DNA from: Pseudomonas entomophila
Lineage (GTDB): Bacteria > Pseudomonadota > Gammaproteobacteria > Pseudomonadales > Pseudomonadaceae
Direction of reading: 5' to 3'
Length of the DNA: 64,000 nucleotides
NCBI RefSeq assembly: GCF_029193575.1
Contig: NZ_JARGCS010000022.1
Span: 62,001 to 126,000 of the forward strand
Shown here: positions 8,141 through 16,272 of the stretch, piece after piece
Position numbering within the stretch: the first letter of the stretch is position 1
Layout: each line of letters begins with the position of its first letter
The notes under the pieces: generated by a model
What the model saw: only the letters and a program-made list of their open reading frames with translations
Databases searched by the model: none
What the model was told of the DNA's origin: nothing
Made by a program: the position numbers and the translations under genes

Positions 8141-9214
8141 ATGCGCACACCCTTCATCCAGGCCTTGGGCCTGGCGGCTTTGCTCTCCACTTTCAGCGCC
8201 GGCGCCAGCGAGGCCCCGGCCCTTCTGGCCAAGGCTCAAGGCATCCCGCACCCGGCAGTGATCGCCCATCGCGGCGCCTCCTACGATGCGCCGGAATCCA
8301 CCACTGCGGCCTATCTGCTGGCCCGCGAACTGGGCGCCGACTACCTGGAACTCGACCTGCAACGCACCCGCGACGGCGTGCTGGTGGTGGTGCACGACGA
8401 CGTGCTGGCCCGCACCAGCGATGTCGCCGAGCGCTTCCCCGAGCGCAAGGCCAGCCCGGTCAGCGCCTTCACCCTGGCCGAGCTCAAGTCGCTGGACGCC
8501 GGCAGTTGGTTCAACAAGGCCTACCCGGCACGGGCCCGCGACAGCTTCAGCAACCTGCGCATCCTGACCCTGGACGAGGTGATCGACATCGCCGAAGGCG
8601 ACCCGCAGCGCCATCCGGGGTTGTACATCGAGACCAAGGAGCCGCATCAGTTTCCCGGTATCGAGCAGCAGCTCAAGGAGCGCCTCCAGGCGCGCGGCTG
8701 GCTCGACAAGCCGGGCCGGGTGATCCTGCAGACCTTCGACCGCAACAGCCTGGCGCTGCTGCACGAAGCGATGCCCAAGGTGCCGAAGATTCTCTTGCTG
8801 TGGATTGGCAAGGGCAGCATCGAGCCGGCTTCGGGCAAGGACTTCGCCGACTCCGGCGAGCATGACAAGGCCGCGTTCTACGCCCGCCAGCAGCCGAAGT
8901 CGCAGGCCGAGTTCGAGCGCTGGCTCGACTACGCCAAGCAAGGCGGGGCCATCGGCACCGGGCCGTCGGCGGTGCGCAGCAACCTGGGCGAACAGAGCTA
9001 CGCCGACCTGATCCAGCCATGGATGAACCAGGCCAGCCATGAGCGGGGTTTGCTGGTGCACGTGTACACCCTTGATGACGCGGTGGACTTCGACAAGGCC
9101 ATGCGGGCGGGGGTGGATGGCATCTTCACCAACCGTGCCGGGGAGTTGTTGCGTTTCTATAAGCGCCCTGCAGGGGAGCCTGAGGCGCAATTGCTGAAGA
9201 AGCTGGGGTATTGA
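8141..9214 (+). CDS. glpQ: Periplasmic glycerophosphodiester phosphodiesterase
   Basis: 357 residues, ATG preceded by GAAAGGAACG. Signal peptide at residues 1-22 (ending SAGAS). The GDPD-family catalytic motifs are visible: IAHRGASYDAPEST (His43, Arg44), YLELDLQRTRDG (Glu70, Asp72) and VVVHDD (His85), with a LYIETKEP strand further on and a C-terminal VYTLDDAVDF...GVDGIFTNRAGE segment. It hydrolyses glycerophosphodiesters to glycerol-3-phosphate and an alcohol in the periplasm. No glpT is adjacent. The REP-cored palindrome 26 bases upstream probably lies in the mRNA leader. Confidence 0.92.
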   Translation: MRTPFIQALGLAALLSTFSAGASEAPALLAKAQGIPHPAVIAHRGASYDAPESTTAAYLLARELGADYLELDLQRTRDGVLVVVHDDVLARTSDVAERFPERKASPVSAFTLAELKSLDAGSWFNKAYPARARDSFSNLRILTLDEVIDIAEGDPQRHPGLYIETKEPHQFPGIEQQLKERLQARGWLDKPGRVILQTFDRNSLALLHEAMPKVPKILLLWIGKGSIEPASGKDFADSGEHDKAAFYARQQPKSQAEFERWLDYAKQGGAIGTGPSAVRSNLGEQSYADLIQPWMNQASHERGLLVHVYTLDDAVDFDKAMRAGVDGIFTNRAGELLRFYKRPAGEPEAQLLKKLGY

Positions 9215-9223
9215 GAGGGTTGG

Positions 9224-9330
9224 GGCCGCGTTGCGGCCCTTTCACGGGGCAAGCCCGCTCTTACAGGCCCTCTGCTGAATCCGAAGGCGGTGGGGCATCT
9301 GTGTGGGGCTTGCCCCGCGATGGCGTCGGC
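9224..9330. repeat. REP pair overlapping the 3' end of the SulP gene
   Basis: A forward unit (CACGGGGCAAGCCCGCTCTTACAGG, about 9244-9268) and a reverse unit (GGGGCTTGCCCCGCGATGGCG, about 9304-9326) lie between convergent glpQ and the SulP gene. The SulP reading frame passes through the second unit and stops at the edge of the first. Confidence 0.85.
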
Positions 9331-11030
9331 TCAGACGATGCCCCTGCCCCTCGGCTGCGATTACGCCACACCCGATACGCCCGTATCCCCGCCCGCACCG
9401 AGCCGAACAGCAACTTCTCCTCCATTTCCCGTGCCATCCCCGAGCGCACCAGCATGCGCAGGAAGGTGCCGCGAGCGCGGGCGATGGCGAAGTGGATGCC
9501 CTGGGCGGCGAGGGTATCGCGCACCTCGCGCAGTGCGGCGACGCCGCTGACGTCGATGCTGGTCACCGCCTCGGCGTCGAACAGCACGGCCTGGGGCTTG
9601 GCCTCGCGCTGCACGGCCTCGAGCAGGCGCATCTTGAAGTAGTCGGCGTTGAAGAACAGGATCGCGTCGTCGAAGCGGTACACCACCAGGCCCGGCACCG
9701 TGCGGGCGTCCTGGTGCTGGCGGATGTCGACCTGGCCTTCGATGCCAGGGACCCAGCCGAGCACGGCGTCGGTGGGTTGGTAGATGCTGTAGAGCAGGCG
9801 CAGGATCGCCAGGGTCACGGCGAAGACGATGCCCGGCAACACGCCCAGGCCGAGCACGCCGACGGTGGTCAGCAGGCACAGCCAGAACTCGAAGCGGCTC
9901 AGGCGCCGGATCTTGCCCAGCGACTTCACGTCGATCAGCCCCCAGCCGGCCATCAGCAGCACTGCGCCCAGCGCGGCCTGGGGAATCCACGCCATGGGCG
10001 CGGTGAAGAACAGTAATATCAGCGCGATCACCAGCGCAGCGATGATGCCCACCAGCTGGCTCTTGCCCCCGACCATGTCGTTGACCGCAGTGCGCGAATC
10101 CGCACCGCTGATGGCGAAGCCCTGGGACACACCGGCGGCCAGGTTGCTCACGCCCAGGGCGACGAATTCATGATTGGCGTTGATCGCGTAGCCATGCCGG
10201 GCGGCGAAGCTGCGGGCGGTGAGCATGGCGCTGCAGAAGCTCACCGTGGCGATGCCCAGGGCGTCGCGCAGCAGGCTCTTGGTTTCAGCCAGGTTGCTCT
10301 GCGGCCAGGCCAGCTCCGGGATGCCCGCCGGCACCGGGCCGAGGATCGCCACGCCGAAGCGGTCCAGGCCGAACAGCCCGGCGAGCAGGGTGAACACCGC
10401 CACGGTCACCAGGGCGGCGGGCAGGCGTGGGTAGCGGCGGGGTAGCCAGATCAGCAGCGCCAGCCCCGCCAGGCCGATGGCCAGGGTCGGCCAGTGGGTC
10501 TCGCCCAGGCGCTGGAGGAAATCGACCAGGCTGAGGATGAAGCCGTCGCCTTCGATCTTGAACCCCACCACCTTCGACAGCTGCCCGGCGATCAGGCTCA
10601 GGCCGATGCCGTTCAAGTAGCCGATCAGGATCGGTCGCGAGAAGAAGCTGGCGATGAACCCGGCCCGCGCCACCCCGGCAGCGATCAGCATCACGCCGAC
10701 CAGCACGGTGACGATCACCGACAGCTCGGCGATGCGCTGCGGGTCGCCCATGGCCAGCGGCGCCACGGCGCCGGCGATCATCGCGCAGGTGGCGGCGTCG
10801 GGGCCGACCATCAGTTGGCGCGAGCTGCCGACCAGGGCGTAGACGATCATCGGCAGCACGCAGGCGTACAGGCCGTATTGCGGGGGCAGGCCGACGATCT
10901 GCGCGTAGGCGATGGCGATGGGGATCTGGATCGCGGCCACCGACAAACCAGCCTGCAGGTCGGCGTGGAACCACTCGCGACGGTAATGCAGCAGGTTGGC
11001 CAGGCCCGGCAGCCAGCGGGAAAGAAACAT
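9261..11030 (-). CDS. SulP-family anion (sulfate-type) transporter with STAS domain
   Basis: 589 residues from the ATG at 11030, preceded by AAAGGACTGCGC. The membrane part (about 20-430) carries the SulP signature near its start (QAGLSVAAIQIPIAIAYAQI, LPPQYGLYAC) and about ten hydrophobic segments. The C-terminal cytoplasmic STAS domain (about 440-545) contains ILFFNADYFKMRL and LFDAEAVTSIDVSGVAALRE. The substrate could be sulfate, bicarbonate or another anion; sequence alone does not decide. The last ~30 residues (after RVWRNRSRG) are low-complexity and encoded by the REP pair, with the stop TAA in the REP edge, so they are probably a recent extension. Confidence 0.88.
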   Translation of the reverse strand: MFLSRWLPGLANLLHYRREWFHADLQAGLSVAAIQIPIAIAYAQIVGLPPQYGLYACVLPMIVYALVGSSRQLMVGPDAATCAMIAGAVAPLAMGDPQRIAELSVIVTVLVGVMLIAAGVARAGFIASFFSRPILIGYLNGIGLSLIAGQLSKVVGFKIEGDGFILSLVDFLQRLGETHWPTLAIGLAGLALLIWLPRRYPRLPAALVTVAVFTLLAGLFGLDRFGVAILGPVPAGIPELAWPQSNLAETKSLLRDALGIATVSFCSAMLTARSFAARHGYAINANHEFVALGVSNLAAGVSQGFAISGADSRTAVNDMVGGKSQLVGIIAALVIALILLFFTAPMAWIPQAALGAVLLMAGWGLIDVKSLGKIRRLSRFEFWLCLLTTVGVLGLGVLPGIVFAVTLAILRLLYSIYQPTDAVLGWVPGIEGQVDIRQHQDARTVPGLVVYRFDDAILFFNADYFKMRLLEAVQREAKPQAVLFDAEAVTSIDVSGVAALREVRDTLAAQGIHFAIARARGTFLRMLVRSGMAREMEEKLLFGSVRAGIRAYRVWRNRSRGAGASSEPTPSRGKPHTDAPPPSDSAEGL

Positions 11031-11134
11031 GCGCAGTCCTTTGGATAATGTTTCGCGGATGCCAGGGAGGATAGGCGCTGAACGGGGCGGTTGCGCAAGC
11101 GGGATATGTGGGCCGGAACGAACACCGCAGAAAC

Positions 11135-11157
11135 GAAAAAAGGAGCCGAGGCTCCTT
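11135..11157 (-). terminator. Rho-independent terminator of tRNA-Gly
   Basis: On the minus strand AAGGAGCC-TC-GGCTCCTT followed by TTTT. It lies about 45 bases downstream of the tRNA 3' end. Confidence 0.8.
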
Positions 11158-11202
11158 GAGACGGACGCTGACGCCACCGGGACGTCACGCGGAAAAACGA
11201 GA

Positions 11203-11276
11203 TGGAGCGGGTGATGGGAATCGAACCCACGCTAGCAGCTTGGGAAGCTGCAGTTCTACCATTGAACTACACCCGC
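11203..11276 (-). tRNA. tRNA-Gly (anticodon CCC)
   Basis: The minus strand reads a 74-nt cloverleaf beginning GCGGGTGTAGTTCAATGG and ending CCCGCTCCA with an encoded CCA. The acceptor stem GCGGGTG pairs with the CACCCGC-type 3' strand, the T arm has GGTTCGATTCC, and the anticodon stem GCAGC/GCTGC encloses the loop TTCCCAA, giving anticodon CCC. No integrase or duplicated tRNA end is seen near it. Confidence 0.95.
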
Positions 11277-11391
11277 TTCGGAGCCCGACTTTTTACCAGA
11301 ACCCTCGGCCCATGAGAACCCCAGGGTGGAAAAAAAGCCTGTCGGCGGCCCGTAGCCTGCGGGTGAGGAGGGCTACAGGTCGCCGATGCGC

Positions 11392-12276
11392 TCAGATGGC
11401 CAGTGCATGGTGCCCCTGTACGTACGTGTAGCGTTGACGGGGCTCGCGCACGGTCGGCCTGAGGAAGCCCAGCATGGCCGAGCGGGTGGCCTCGCAGGCG
11501 CCCTTGTGCTCCATGTCGAGGAAGTGGCCAGCGTCGCGGATCACGCTGAACTGGCTCCGGCCCACGTGCCGGGCGAACTGCCGGGCATCCTCGACGGTGG
11601 TGTACTCGTCACGGTCACCGTTGATGAACAGCACCGGGATGTCGATGTTGCGTGCGCCCTTAAGTGCGCGCTCCAGGTCGTGCCCCAGCACCTGGTTGAT
11701 GTGGAAGTGCATCTGCGCGTACTCGTGGCTGTCCAGGCTGCTGACATGGCGGTAGTTGAAGCGCTTGAACAGCGACGGCAGGTGCTTGCCGATGGTGTCG
11801 TTGACCAGGTTGCCGACCTGGTAGCGGTCACAGGCCGCCAGGTACTCGCAGCCGCGCTCCAGGTAGTCGCGCATCGGTTCGTTGATCACTGGCGAGAACG
11901 AGCTGACGATGGCCTTCTTCACCCGCCGTGGCTGGTGCGCCAGCGCCAGCAGCGTGCCGGCGCCGCCCCAGGAGAACGACATGACGTGGTCGGCCTGGAA
12001 GTGCTCGATCAGCTCCAGCAGGATGTGCGCCTCGGTCTCCTTGCTGATCAGGCGTTCCTGGCGGTTGTGTGGCTTAGACTTGCCGGCGTAGGGCTGGTCG
12101 TACAGCACCACGTTGAACTCAGGGTGCAGGTTGCGCACCGTCTGGGCGAACGAGGCCGTGGTGGCCAACGAGCCGTTGATCAGGATGATCGTCTTCTCGG
12201 CTGCATGTGTGCGATAGAACTCCGTGTAAACCCGGTACTGACCTTGGATATCAAGTACAGCAATTTCTGGCCTCAT
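11392..12276 (-). CDS. phaG: PhaG, 3-hydroxyacyl-ACP thioesterase/transacylase for medium-chain PHA precursors
   Basis: 294 residues; the sequence is very close to P. putida PhaG as I remember it (start MRPEIAVLDIQGQYRVYTEF). An alpha/beta-hydrolase fold: nucleophile Ser102 in FSWGGAG, an acid in NGDRDEYTT and a His in DAGHFLDMEH. The enzyme diverts (R)-3-hydroxyacyl-ACP from fatty acid synthesis to polyhydroxyalkanoate synthesis; it was first called a CoA transacylase and later regarded as a thioesterase acting with an acyl-CoA ligase. RhlA is a relative, but the near-identical termini favour PhaG. Monocistronic, with a ~365-base upstream region. Confidence 0.93.
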   Translation of the reverse strand: MRPEIAVLDIQGQYRVYTEFYRTHAAEKTIILINGSLATTASFAQTVRNLHPEFNVVLYDQPYAGKSKPHNRQERLISKETEAHILLELIEHFQADHVMSFSWGGAGTLLALAHQPRRVKKAIVSSFSPVINEPMRDYLERGCEYLAACDRYQVGNLVNDTIGKHLPSLFKRFNYRHVSSLDSHEYAQMHFHINQVLGHDLERALKGARNIDIPVLFINGDRDEYTTVEDARQFARHVGRSQFSVIRDAGHFLDMEHKGACEATRSAMLGFLRPTVREPRQRYTYVQGHHALAI

Positions 12277-12642
12277 GTCATCGACTCCTGGCGCAAAAAG
12301 GGTATTCGCGTCACCTAGGGTGCACGTTCTTCATGACAGGTAGGCATACGCCTTGAAGTGAAACCGGGGGGCCCAGTGTCGATCCTTGGCACGCTGGTCG
12401 ACGGGTGTTGTTGTGCGGGCGATTCGCCGTGCCCCAAGGTATCAAGACCTTGGGTGGCCAGCGAAAAGGCGTCTTGGACTGCGTTCGTGACTGGCAAGTC
12501 ACATGCAGACCGACGATTTGGATTCAAGCAGCAGGGGCGGGATCGTGCAAGTGCCGTTCGGGGGATTGTGTAGGAAAAATCTCTGGGCTGTGGTTGGCGG
12601 GGTGTCTGGTCGGGCCCTATCGCCGGGCCCGACCAGACCACC
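12277..12642. other. Intergenic region upstream of phaG, no gene seen
   Basis: About 365 bases between the phaG start and the rsuA stop, both on the minus strand. It holds two clear inverted repeats: CCCAAGGT (12433-12440) with ACCTTGGG (12447-12454), and GTCTGGTCGGGCCC (12604-12617) with its exact complement (12625-12638). The second follows rsuA closely and is a terminator-like hairpin without a T tract. The phaG promoter should lie here; I cannot place it with confidence. A 108-codon open frame across it has no recognisable features. Confidence 0.6.
12604..12638 (-). terminator. Hairpin after rsuA
   Basis: Perfect 14-bp arms with a 7-base loop (TATCGCC), beginning 5 bases beyond the rsuA stop codon. 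There is no T run, so termination would need Rho or the structure serves to protect the 3' end. The loop and flanks resemble a degenerate REP. Confidence 0.55.
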
Positions 12643-13335
12643 TCAAACCGCAGCCACTTCCTCGTCCGTCAACGCCCTGAACGCCCCCGGCGCCAACGCG
12701 GGGTCAAGGCAGATACTTCCCATGCGCTCTCGGTGCAACCCCACCACCTTGTTGTCGAAATGCCCGAACATGCGCTTGACCTGGTGGTAGCGCCCCTCGA
12801 CGATCGCCAGCCGTGCCCGGCGCGGCCCGAGGATGTCCAGTTGGGCGGGCAGGGTGGTGAGGTCCTCGAAGGCGAAATACAAACCTTCGCGGAAGGTCTC
12901 GACGTAATGCGCGCCGATCTCGTCCTCGGTCTCGACGTGGTAGACCTTCGGCTGCTTGGTGGTGGGCTGGGTCAGGCGCCGTGACCACTGGCCGTCATTG
13001 GTCAACAGCAGCAGGCCGGTGGTGTTGTAGTCCAGGCGCCCGGCGATGTGCAGGTCGTCGCGCAGCTCAGCGGGCAGCAGGTCGAGCACCGTCGGATGCT
13101 GCGGGTCGCGGGTGGCGCTGACGCAGCCGGCGGGCTTGTGCAACATCAGGTAGCGCGCCGGTCGGCCGGCCTGCAGCAGTTGGTCGTCGACCTCGACGCG
13201 GTTGAATTCGCGCACCTCGTGCAGCGGGTCGGCCACCACCTCGCCGTCCACCCGCACACGCCGCTGTATCAGCAGCAGGCGTACTTGCTGGCGGTTGTAG
13301 CAGGGCAGGTTGGTGAGGAAACGATCGAGGCGCAT
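12643..13335 (-). CDS. rsuA: 16S rRNA pseudouridine(516) synthase RsuA
   Basis: 230 residues. N-terminal S4-type RNA-binding domain (MRLDRFLTNL...RQQVRLLLIQRRVRVDG, residues 1-45) and a catalytic domain with HKPAGCVSATRD and the hallmark GRLDYNTTGLLLLTNDG containing the catalytic Asp102, the same position as in E. coli RsuA. RYHQVKRMFGHFDNKVVGLHR near the C-terminus is the family motif III. It converts U516 of 16S rRNA to pseudouridine. The CWC-protein gene lies just upstream on the same strand with an 18-base gap, so they are probably co-transcribed. Confidence 0.9.
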   Translation of the reverse strand: MRLDRFLTNLPCYNRQQVRLLLIQRRVRVDGEVVADPLHEVREFNRVEVDDQLLQAGRPARYLMLHKPAGCVSATRDPQHPTVLDLLPAELRDDLHIAGRLDYNTTGLLLLTNDGQWSRRLTQPTTKQPKVYHVETEDEIGAHYVETFREGLYFAFEDLTTLPAQLDILGPRRARLAIVEGRYHQVKRMFGHFDNKVVGLHRERMGSICLDPALAPGAFRALTDEEVAAV

Positions 13336-13353
13336 GGCGAGGTCTTGGTGGTA

Positions 13354-13569
13354 TCAGCGAGTGGGGCGGCCGGTCTTGAGCTGTTCGTCGACCGCCGCGC
13401 AGCGCGGGCACAGGCAGGCCTTGTTGCGCAGTTCGTCGGGCAGGGCCTGGAGCAGCGCCGGGTCGATGGTCACGCCGAAGCACCAGCAGCCTTGGGTGGC
13501 GCTGCGCGGGTCGGCCAGGCCACATTGGTTGGCGGCGCCGCAGGCGGGGCAATGCTGGCTGTCGGTCAT
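13354..13569 (-). CDS. Small cysteine-rich CWC-family protein
   Basis: 71 residues with Cys pairs CPACG (residues 7-10) and, near the C-terminus, CLCPRCA, plus the central CWCFG that names the family. The cysteines suggest a metal site, probably zinc. Function unknown. The family is commonly found beside rsuA in Pseudomonas, and here the 18-base spacing supports an operon. The ATG at 13569 is preceded by GGGAGCCGACC. Confidence 0.8.
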   Translation of the reverse strand: MTDSQHCPACGAANQCGLADPRSATQGCWCFGVTIDPALLQALPDELRNKACLCPRCAAVDEQLKTGRPTR

Positions 13570-13801
13570 GGTCGGCTCCCAGGTGGGTGGCGGGGCGAGA
13601 GTATATCCGGCGCGGGCGGGGTTGCGGGGCTGGGGTGATGAGGCGTTTTTTTGTTTTTCTGGATTAGTCAGTCTGTTTCAATTTGTTGCGTAAACGGCAC
13701 CGGACCTCGCCGTAGCGGTCTTAATCCATGTCGATCAACGTGTGCCGATCGACGCCCGCCAGCGCCGCTGCACGGGCACCCTAGCGGTCCAGGAGGCCGC
13801 C

Positions 13802-14209
13802 ATGTCCTATCGAATGCTGCTGGTCGCCCTGCTGGGCCTGATGACTTCCGCCTGCGCGCCCTACTACGGGAGCGGGGGCTACTACCGTAGCGAGTACTAC
13901 ACCGCCGACCGCTACGCCTACCCGGGTTACTATCGCCAAGACCGTTACTACGTCGCGCCGCAACCGCGTTACTACTACCAGCCCGCGCCCCGCTACTACC
14001 GCCCGGCGCCTGTGCCGCACTACCGGCCATACCCATCGCCGGGGGTGAACCAGTGGCACGGCAACCCGCGCAACGACTATGGCAACCGGCACCGGTATGA
14101 CTATGGGCGTGACCGTGACCGGCATGACTATCGCCAGGACCGGCGGGGTTGGGACGATCGGCGGCACTCCAATGGGCGAGGGGATCGGGATCGTCGCTGG
14201 CAGCGGTGA
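13802..14209 (+). CDS. Tyr/Arg/Pro-rich lipoprotein of unknown function
   Basis: 135 residues from the ATG at 13802, preceded by AGGAGG. The first 17 residues are a hydrophobic lipoprotein signal with lipobox MTSAC. The mature part is low-complexity: YYGSGGYYRSEYY, then PRYYYQPAPRYYRP, then a basic/acidic RYDYGRDRDRHDYRQDRR tail. The composition suggests a disordered, surface-exposed or periplasmic protein, possibly polymer-binding; no family assignment. An ATG at 13742 is in frame but would place the lipobox too far in. Confidence 0.7.
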   Translation: MSYRMLLVALLGLMTSACAPYYGSGGYYRSEYYTADRYAYPGYYRQDRYYVAPQPRYYYQPAPRYYRPAPVPHYRPYPSPGVNQWHGNPRNDYGNRHRYDYGRDRDRHDYRQDRRGWDDRRHSNGRGDRDRRWQR

Positions 14210-14237
14210 TCGTGGGTGCCGTTGAGGGCCCTCGATT

Positions 14238-15344
14238 TCACCCCAGATCCGCCAGCGGATGCCGCCCTTCCCACACCTTGCTGAAATGCGCCTCCACCAC
14301 CGCCGCGGACACCTGTGCGACATCCGCCCAGTGCCATCGCGGCTGGTTGTCCTTGTCCAGTAGGCGCGCGCGTACACCTTCGCTGAATTCCGGGTGACGG
14401 CAGCAATTCAGGCTCATGGCGTATTCCATCTGGAATACCTGGGCCAGGGACAGGTGCCTGGCCCGGCGAATCTGTTCCCACACCAGGTGCCCGGTCAGCG
14501 GGCAGCCTTCGTGCAGGCGTTGCCCTGCCTCGGCCAGCAGCGGGTCGCGGTGCGTGCGCAACCCGCACAAGGCGCGCCACGCCGACACCGGGTCGGCCAC
14601 GTCCAGCACTTCATCGATCAGCGCCCGGCGTGGCAGCCACTGAGCTTCCGGCAGTTCGCCCCAGGCGCGGTGCTGTTCGGCCTTGAGCAGGCTGTTGAGC
14701 TGCAGTGCGGTCTGCTCCTGCCAGTTGAGCTGCAGCAGTTCGTCGATCAGGTTCTCCTGTTGCCGCTCGCCCATGAAGCGGTCGGCCAGGCCCAGGTCGA
14801 GGGCGTCGCGTGCGTTGATCGGCGCGCCGGTCAGGCCGAGGAACAGCCCAAGCTTGCCGGGCAGACGGCTGAGGAACCAACTGGCGCCGACATCCGGGTA
14901 CAAGCCAATGCTGACCTCCGGCATCGCCAGCCGGCTGCTGGGTGTGACGATGCGCACCCCCGCGCCCTGCAACAAGCCCATGCCGCCGCCCAGTACATGC
15001 CCGTGGCCCCAGCACAACAGCGGCTTGGGGTAGGTGTGGAGGCGATAGTCGAGCCGGTACTCGGCGGCGAAGAAGGTGGCGGCCAGCGGCGGTACACTGC
15101 CGGGGTGTTCGCGGCAGGCATTGACCAGCGCACGCACGTCCCCGCCGGCGCAGAAGGCCCTCGGGCCATTGCCGCGCAATAGCACACAAACGATGCCTGG
15201 GTCGCCGGCCCAGGCGTGCAGGCGCTCGTCGAGCACCTCGATCATCGGCAGGCTCAGGGCGTTGAGTGCCTTGGGCGCATCCAGTGTGGCGATGCCGATG
15301 CGGGCGCCGTCGGCGCCGGTGAGTACCTCGCATTGAATGCTCAT
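14238..15344 (-). CDS. 3-hydroxyisobutyryl-CoA hydrolase-like enzyme (enoyl-CoA hydratase/isomerase family)
   Basis: 368 residues, the length of the ECH_2 subgroup rather than a ~260-residue crotonase. Crotonase-fold features are present: LNALSLPMIEVL, an oxyanion-hole AFCAGGDVRAL, GHVLGGGMGLL, and PEVSIGLYPDVGASW with the catalytic Glu region. The C-terminal part has FSEGVRARLLDKD...W, which is typical of 3-hydroxyisobutyryl-CoA hydrolases in valine degradation. Without flanking valine genes the physiological substrate is inferred. Convergent with the lipoprotein gene; divergent from ung. Confidence 0.82.
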   Translation of the reverse strand: MSIQCEVLTGADGARIGIATLDAPKALNALSLPMIEVLDERLHAWAGDPGIVCVLLRGNGPRAFCAGGDVRALVNACREHPGSVPPLAATFFAAEYRLDYRLHTYPKPLLCWGHGHVLGGGMGLLQGAGVRIVTPSSRLAMPEVSIGLYPDVGASWFLSRLPGKLGLFLGLTGAPINARDALDLGLADRFMGERQQENLIDELLQLNWQEQTALQLNSLLKAEQHRAWGELPEAQWLPRRALIDEVLDVADPVSAWRALCGLRTHRDPLLAEAGQRLHEGCPLTGHLVWEQIRRARHLSLAQVFQMEYAMSLNCCRHPEFSEGVRARLLDKDNQPRWHWADVAQVSAAVVEAHFSKVWEGRHPLADLG

Positions 15345-15472
15345 GGTCTACCTCGTGCGGATCGTCGCACAAGTATGGCCTGCCTGAGCGAACGCGCCGG
15401 TCGCTGGTCGGGGCGATTGACAAGCCGGGGCGGCTTTCCTAGTGTCGCGCCACTCTGATTCAGGAAGGCCCC

Positions 15473-16165
15473 ATGACCGACGACGATCGCATCAAGCTCG
15501 AACCCAGCTGGAAGGCCGCGCTGCGCGCCGAGTTCGACCAGCCCTACATGCGCCAGTTGCGCGAGTTCCTGCGCCAGGAATACGCGGCCGGCAAGGAGAT
15601 CTATCCGCCGGGGCCGCTGATCTTCAATGCGCTCAATTCCACGCCGCTGGACAAGGTCAAGGTAGTGATCCTCGGCCAGGACCCATACCACGGCCCCGGC
15701 CAGGCCCACGGCCTGTGTTTCTCGGTGCAGCCAGGCGTGCCTACGCCGCCGTCGTTGGTGAACATCTACAAGGAGCTGCAGCGCGACCTGAACCTGCCGA
15801 TTCCCAACCACGGCTACCTGCAGAGCTGGGCCGACCAGGGCGTGCTGCTGCTCAACACGACCATGACCGTGCAGCGCGGCGCCGCCGCTTCGCACGCCAA
15901 AGCCGGCTGGCAGCCGTTCACCGACCGGGTGATCCAACTGGTCAGCGAGCGCTGCGAGAACGTGGTGTTCCTGTTGTGGGGCTCGCACGCGCAGAGCAAG
16001 CAGACATTGATCGATGGTACCCGCCACCTGGTGCTCAAGTCGGTACACCCTTCGCCGTTGTCGGCCTATCGCGGGTTCTTAGGTTGTGGGCATTTCAGCC
16101 GTGCCAACGGGTTCCTGGAACAGCGTGGGCTGGCCCCTATCGACTGGGCGTTGCCGCTGCTGTAA
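15473..16165 (+). CDS. ung: Uracil-DNA glycosylase (family 1)
   Basis: 230 residues. The water-activating loop [18 protein letters not shown] (Asp70), the [10 protein letters not shown] segment, LLLNTTMTV with the uracil-binding Asn, and the minor-groove loop [10 protein letters not shown] (His192) are all intact. It removes uracil from DNA to begin base-excision repair. ATG preceded by AGGAAGGCCCC. The last gene before the accessory block. Confidence 0.97.
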   Translation: MTDDDRIKLEPSWKAALRAEFDQPYMRQLREFLRQEYAAGKEIYPPGPLIFNALNSTPLDKVKVVILGQDPYHGPGQAHGLCFSVQPGVPTPPSLVNIYKELQRDLNLPIPNHGYLQSWADQGVLLLNTTMTVQRGAAASHAKAGWQPFTDRVIQLVSERCENVVFLLWGSHAQSKQTLIDGTRHLVLKSVHPSPLSAYRGFLGCGHFSRANGFLEQRGLAPIDWALPLL

Positions 16166-16216
16166 AGCCTGTCACCTAGTATTTTTGTCAGTTTCGCGCG
16201 GTAAATCTCCGCCATA

Positions 16217-16259
16217 CAGTGGGTTCACGGTTCGACACGCAACGGTCGAACCCCCACTG
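16217..16259 (+). promoter_or_regulatory. Leader hairpin directly before the first Ig-like gene
   Basis: CAGTGGG (16217-16223) pairs with CCCACTG (16253-16259), and GGTTCGAC (16229-16236) pairs with GTCGAACC (16245-16252), leaving a 5-base bulge on one side. The stem ends 3 bases before the GGAGGG ribosome-binding site at 16263-16268, so it could modulate translation or end-protect the mRNA. Confidence 0.6.
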
Positions 16260-16272
16260 GCTGGAGGGCGCG

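Noticed and set aside
11203-11276. tRNA-Gly as an integration site of a mobile element
   Set aside because: No integrase or direct duplication of the tRNA end; neighbouring genes are core-type.
12315-12641. 108-codon minus-strand frame upstream of phaG
   Set aside because: No ribosome-binding site, no recognisable motif, overlaps the terminator-like hairpin; treated as non-coding.
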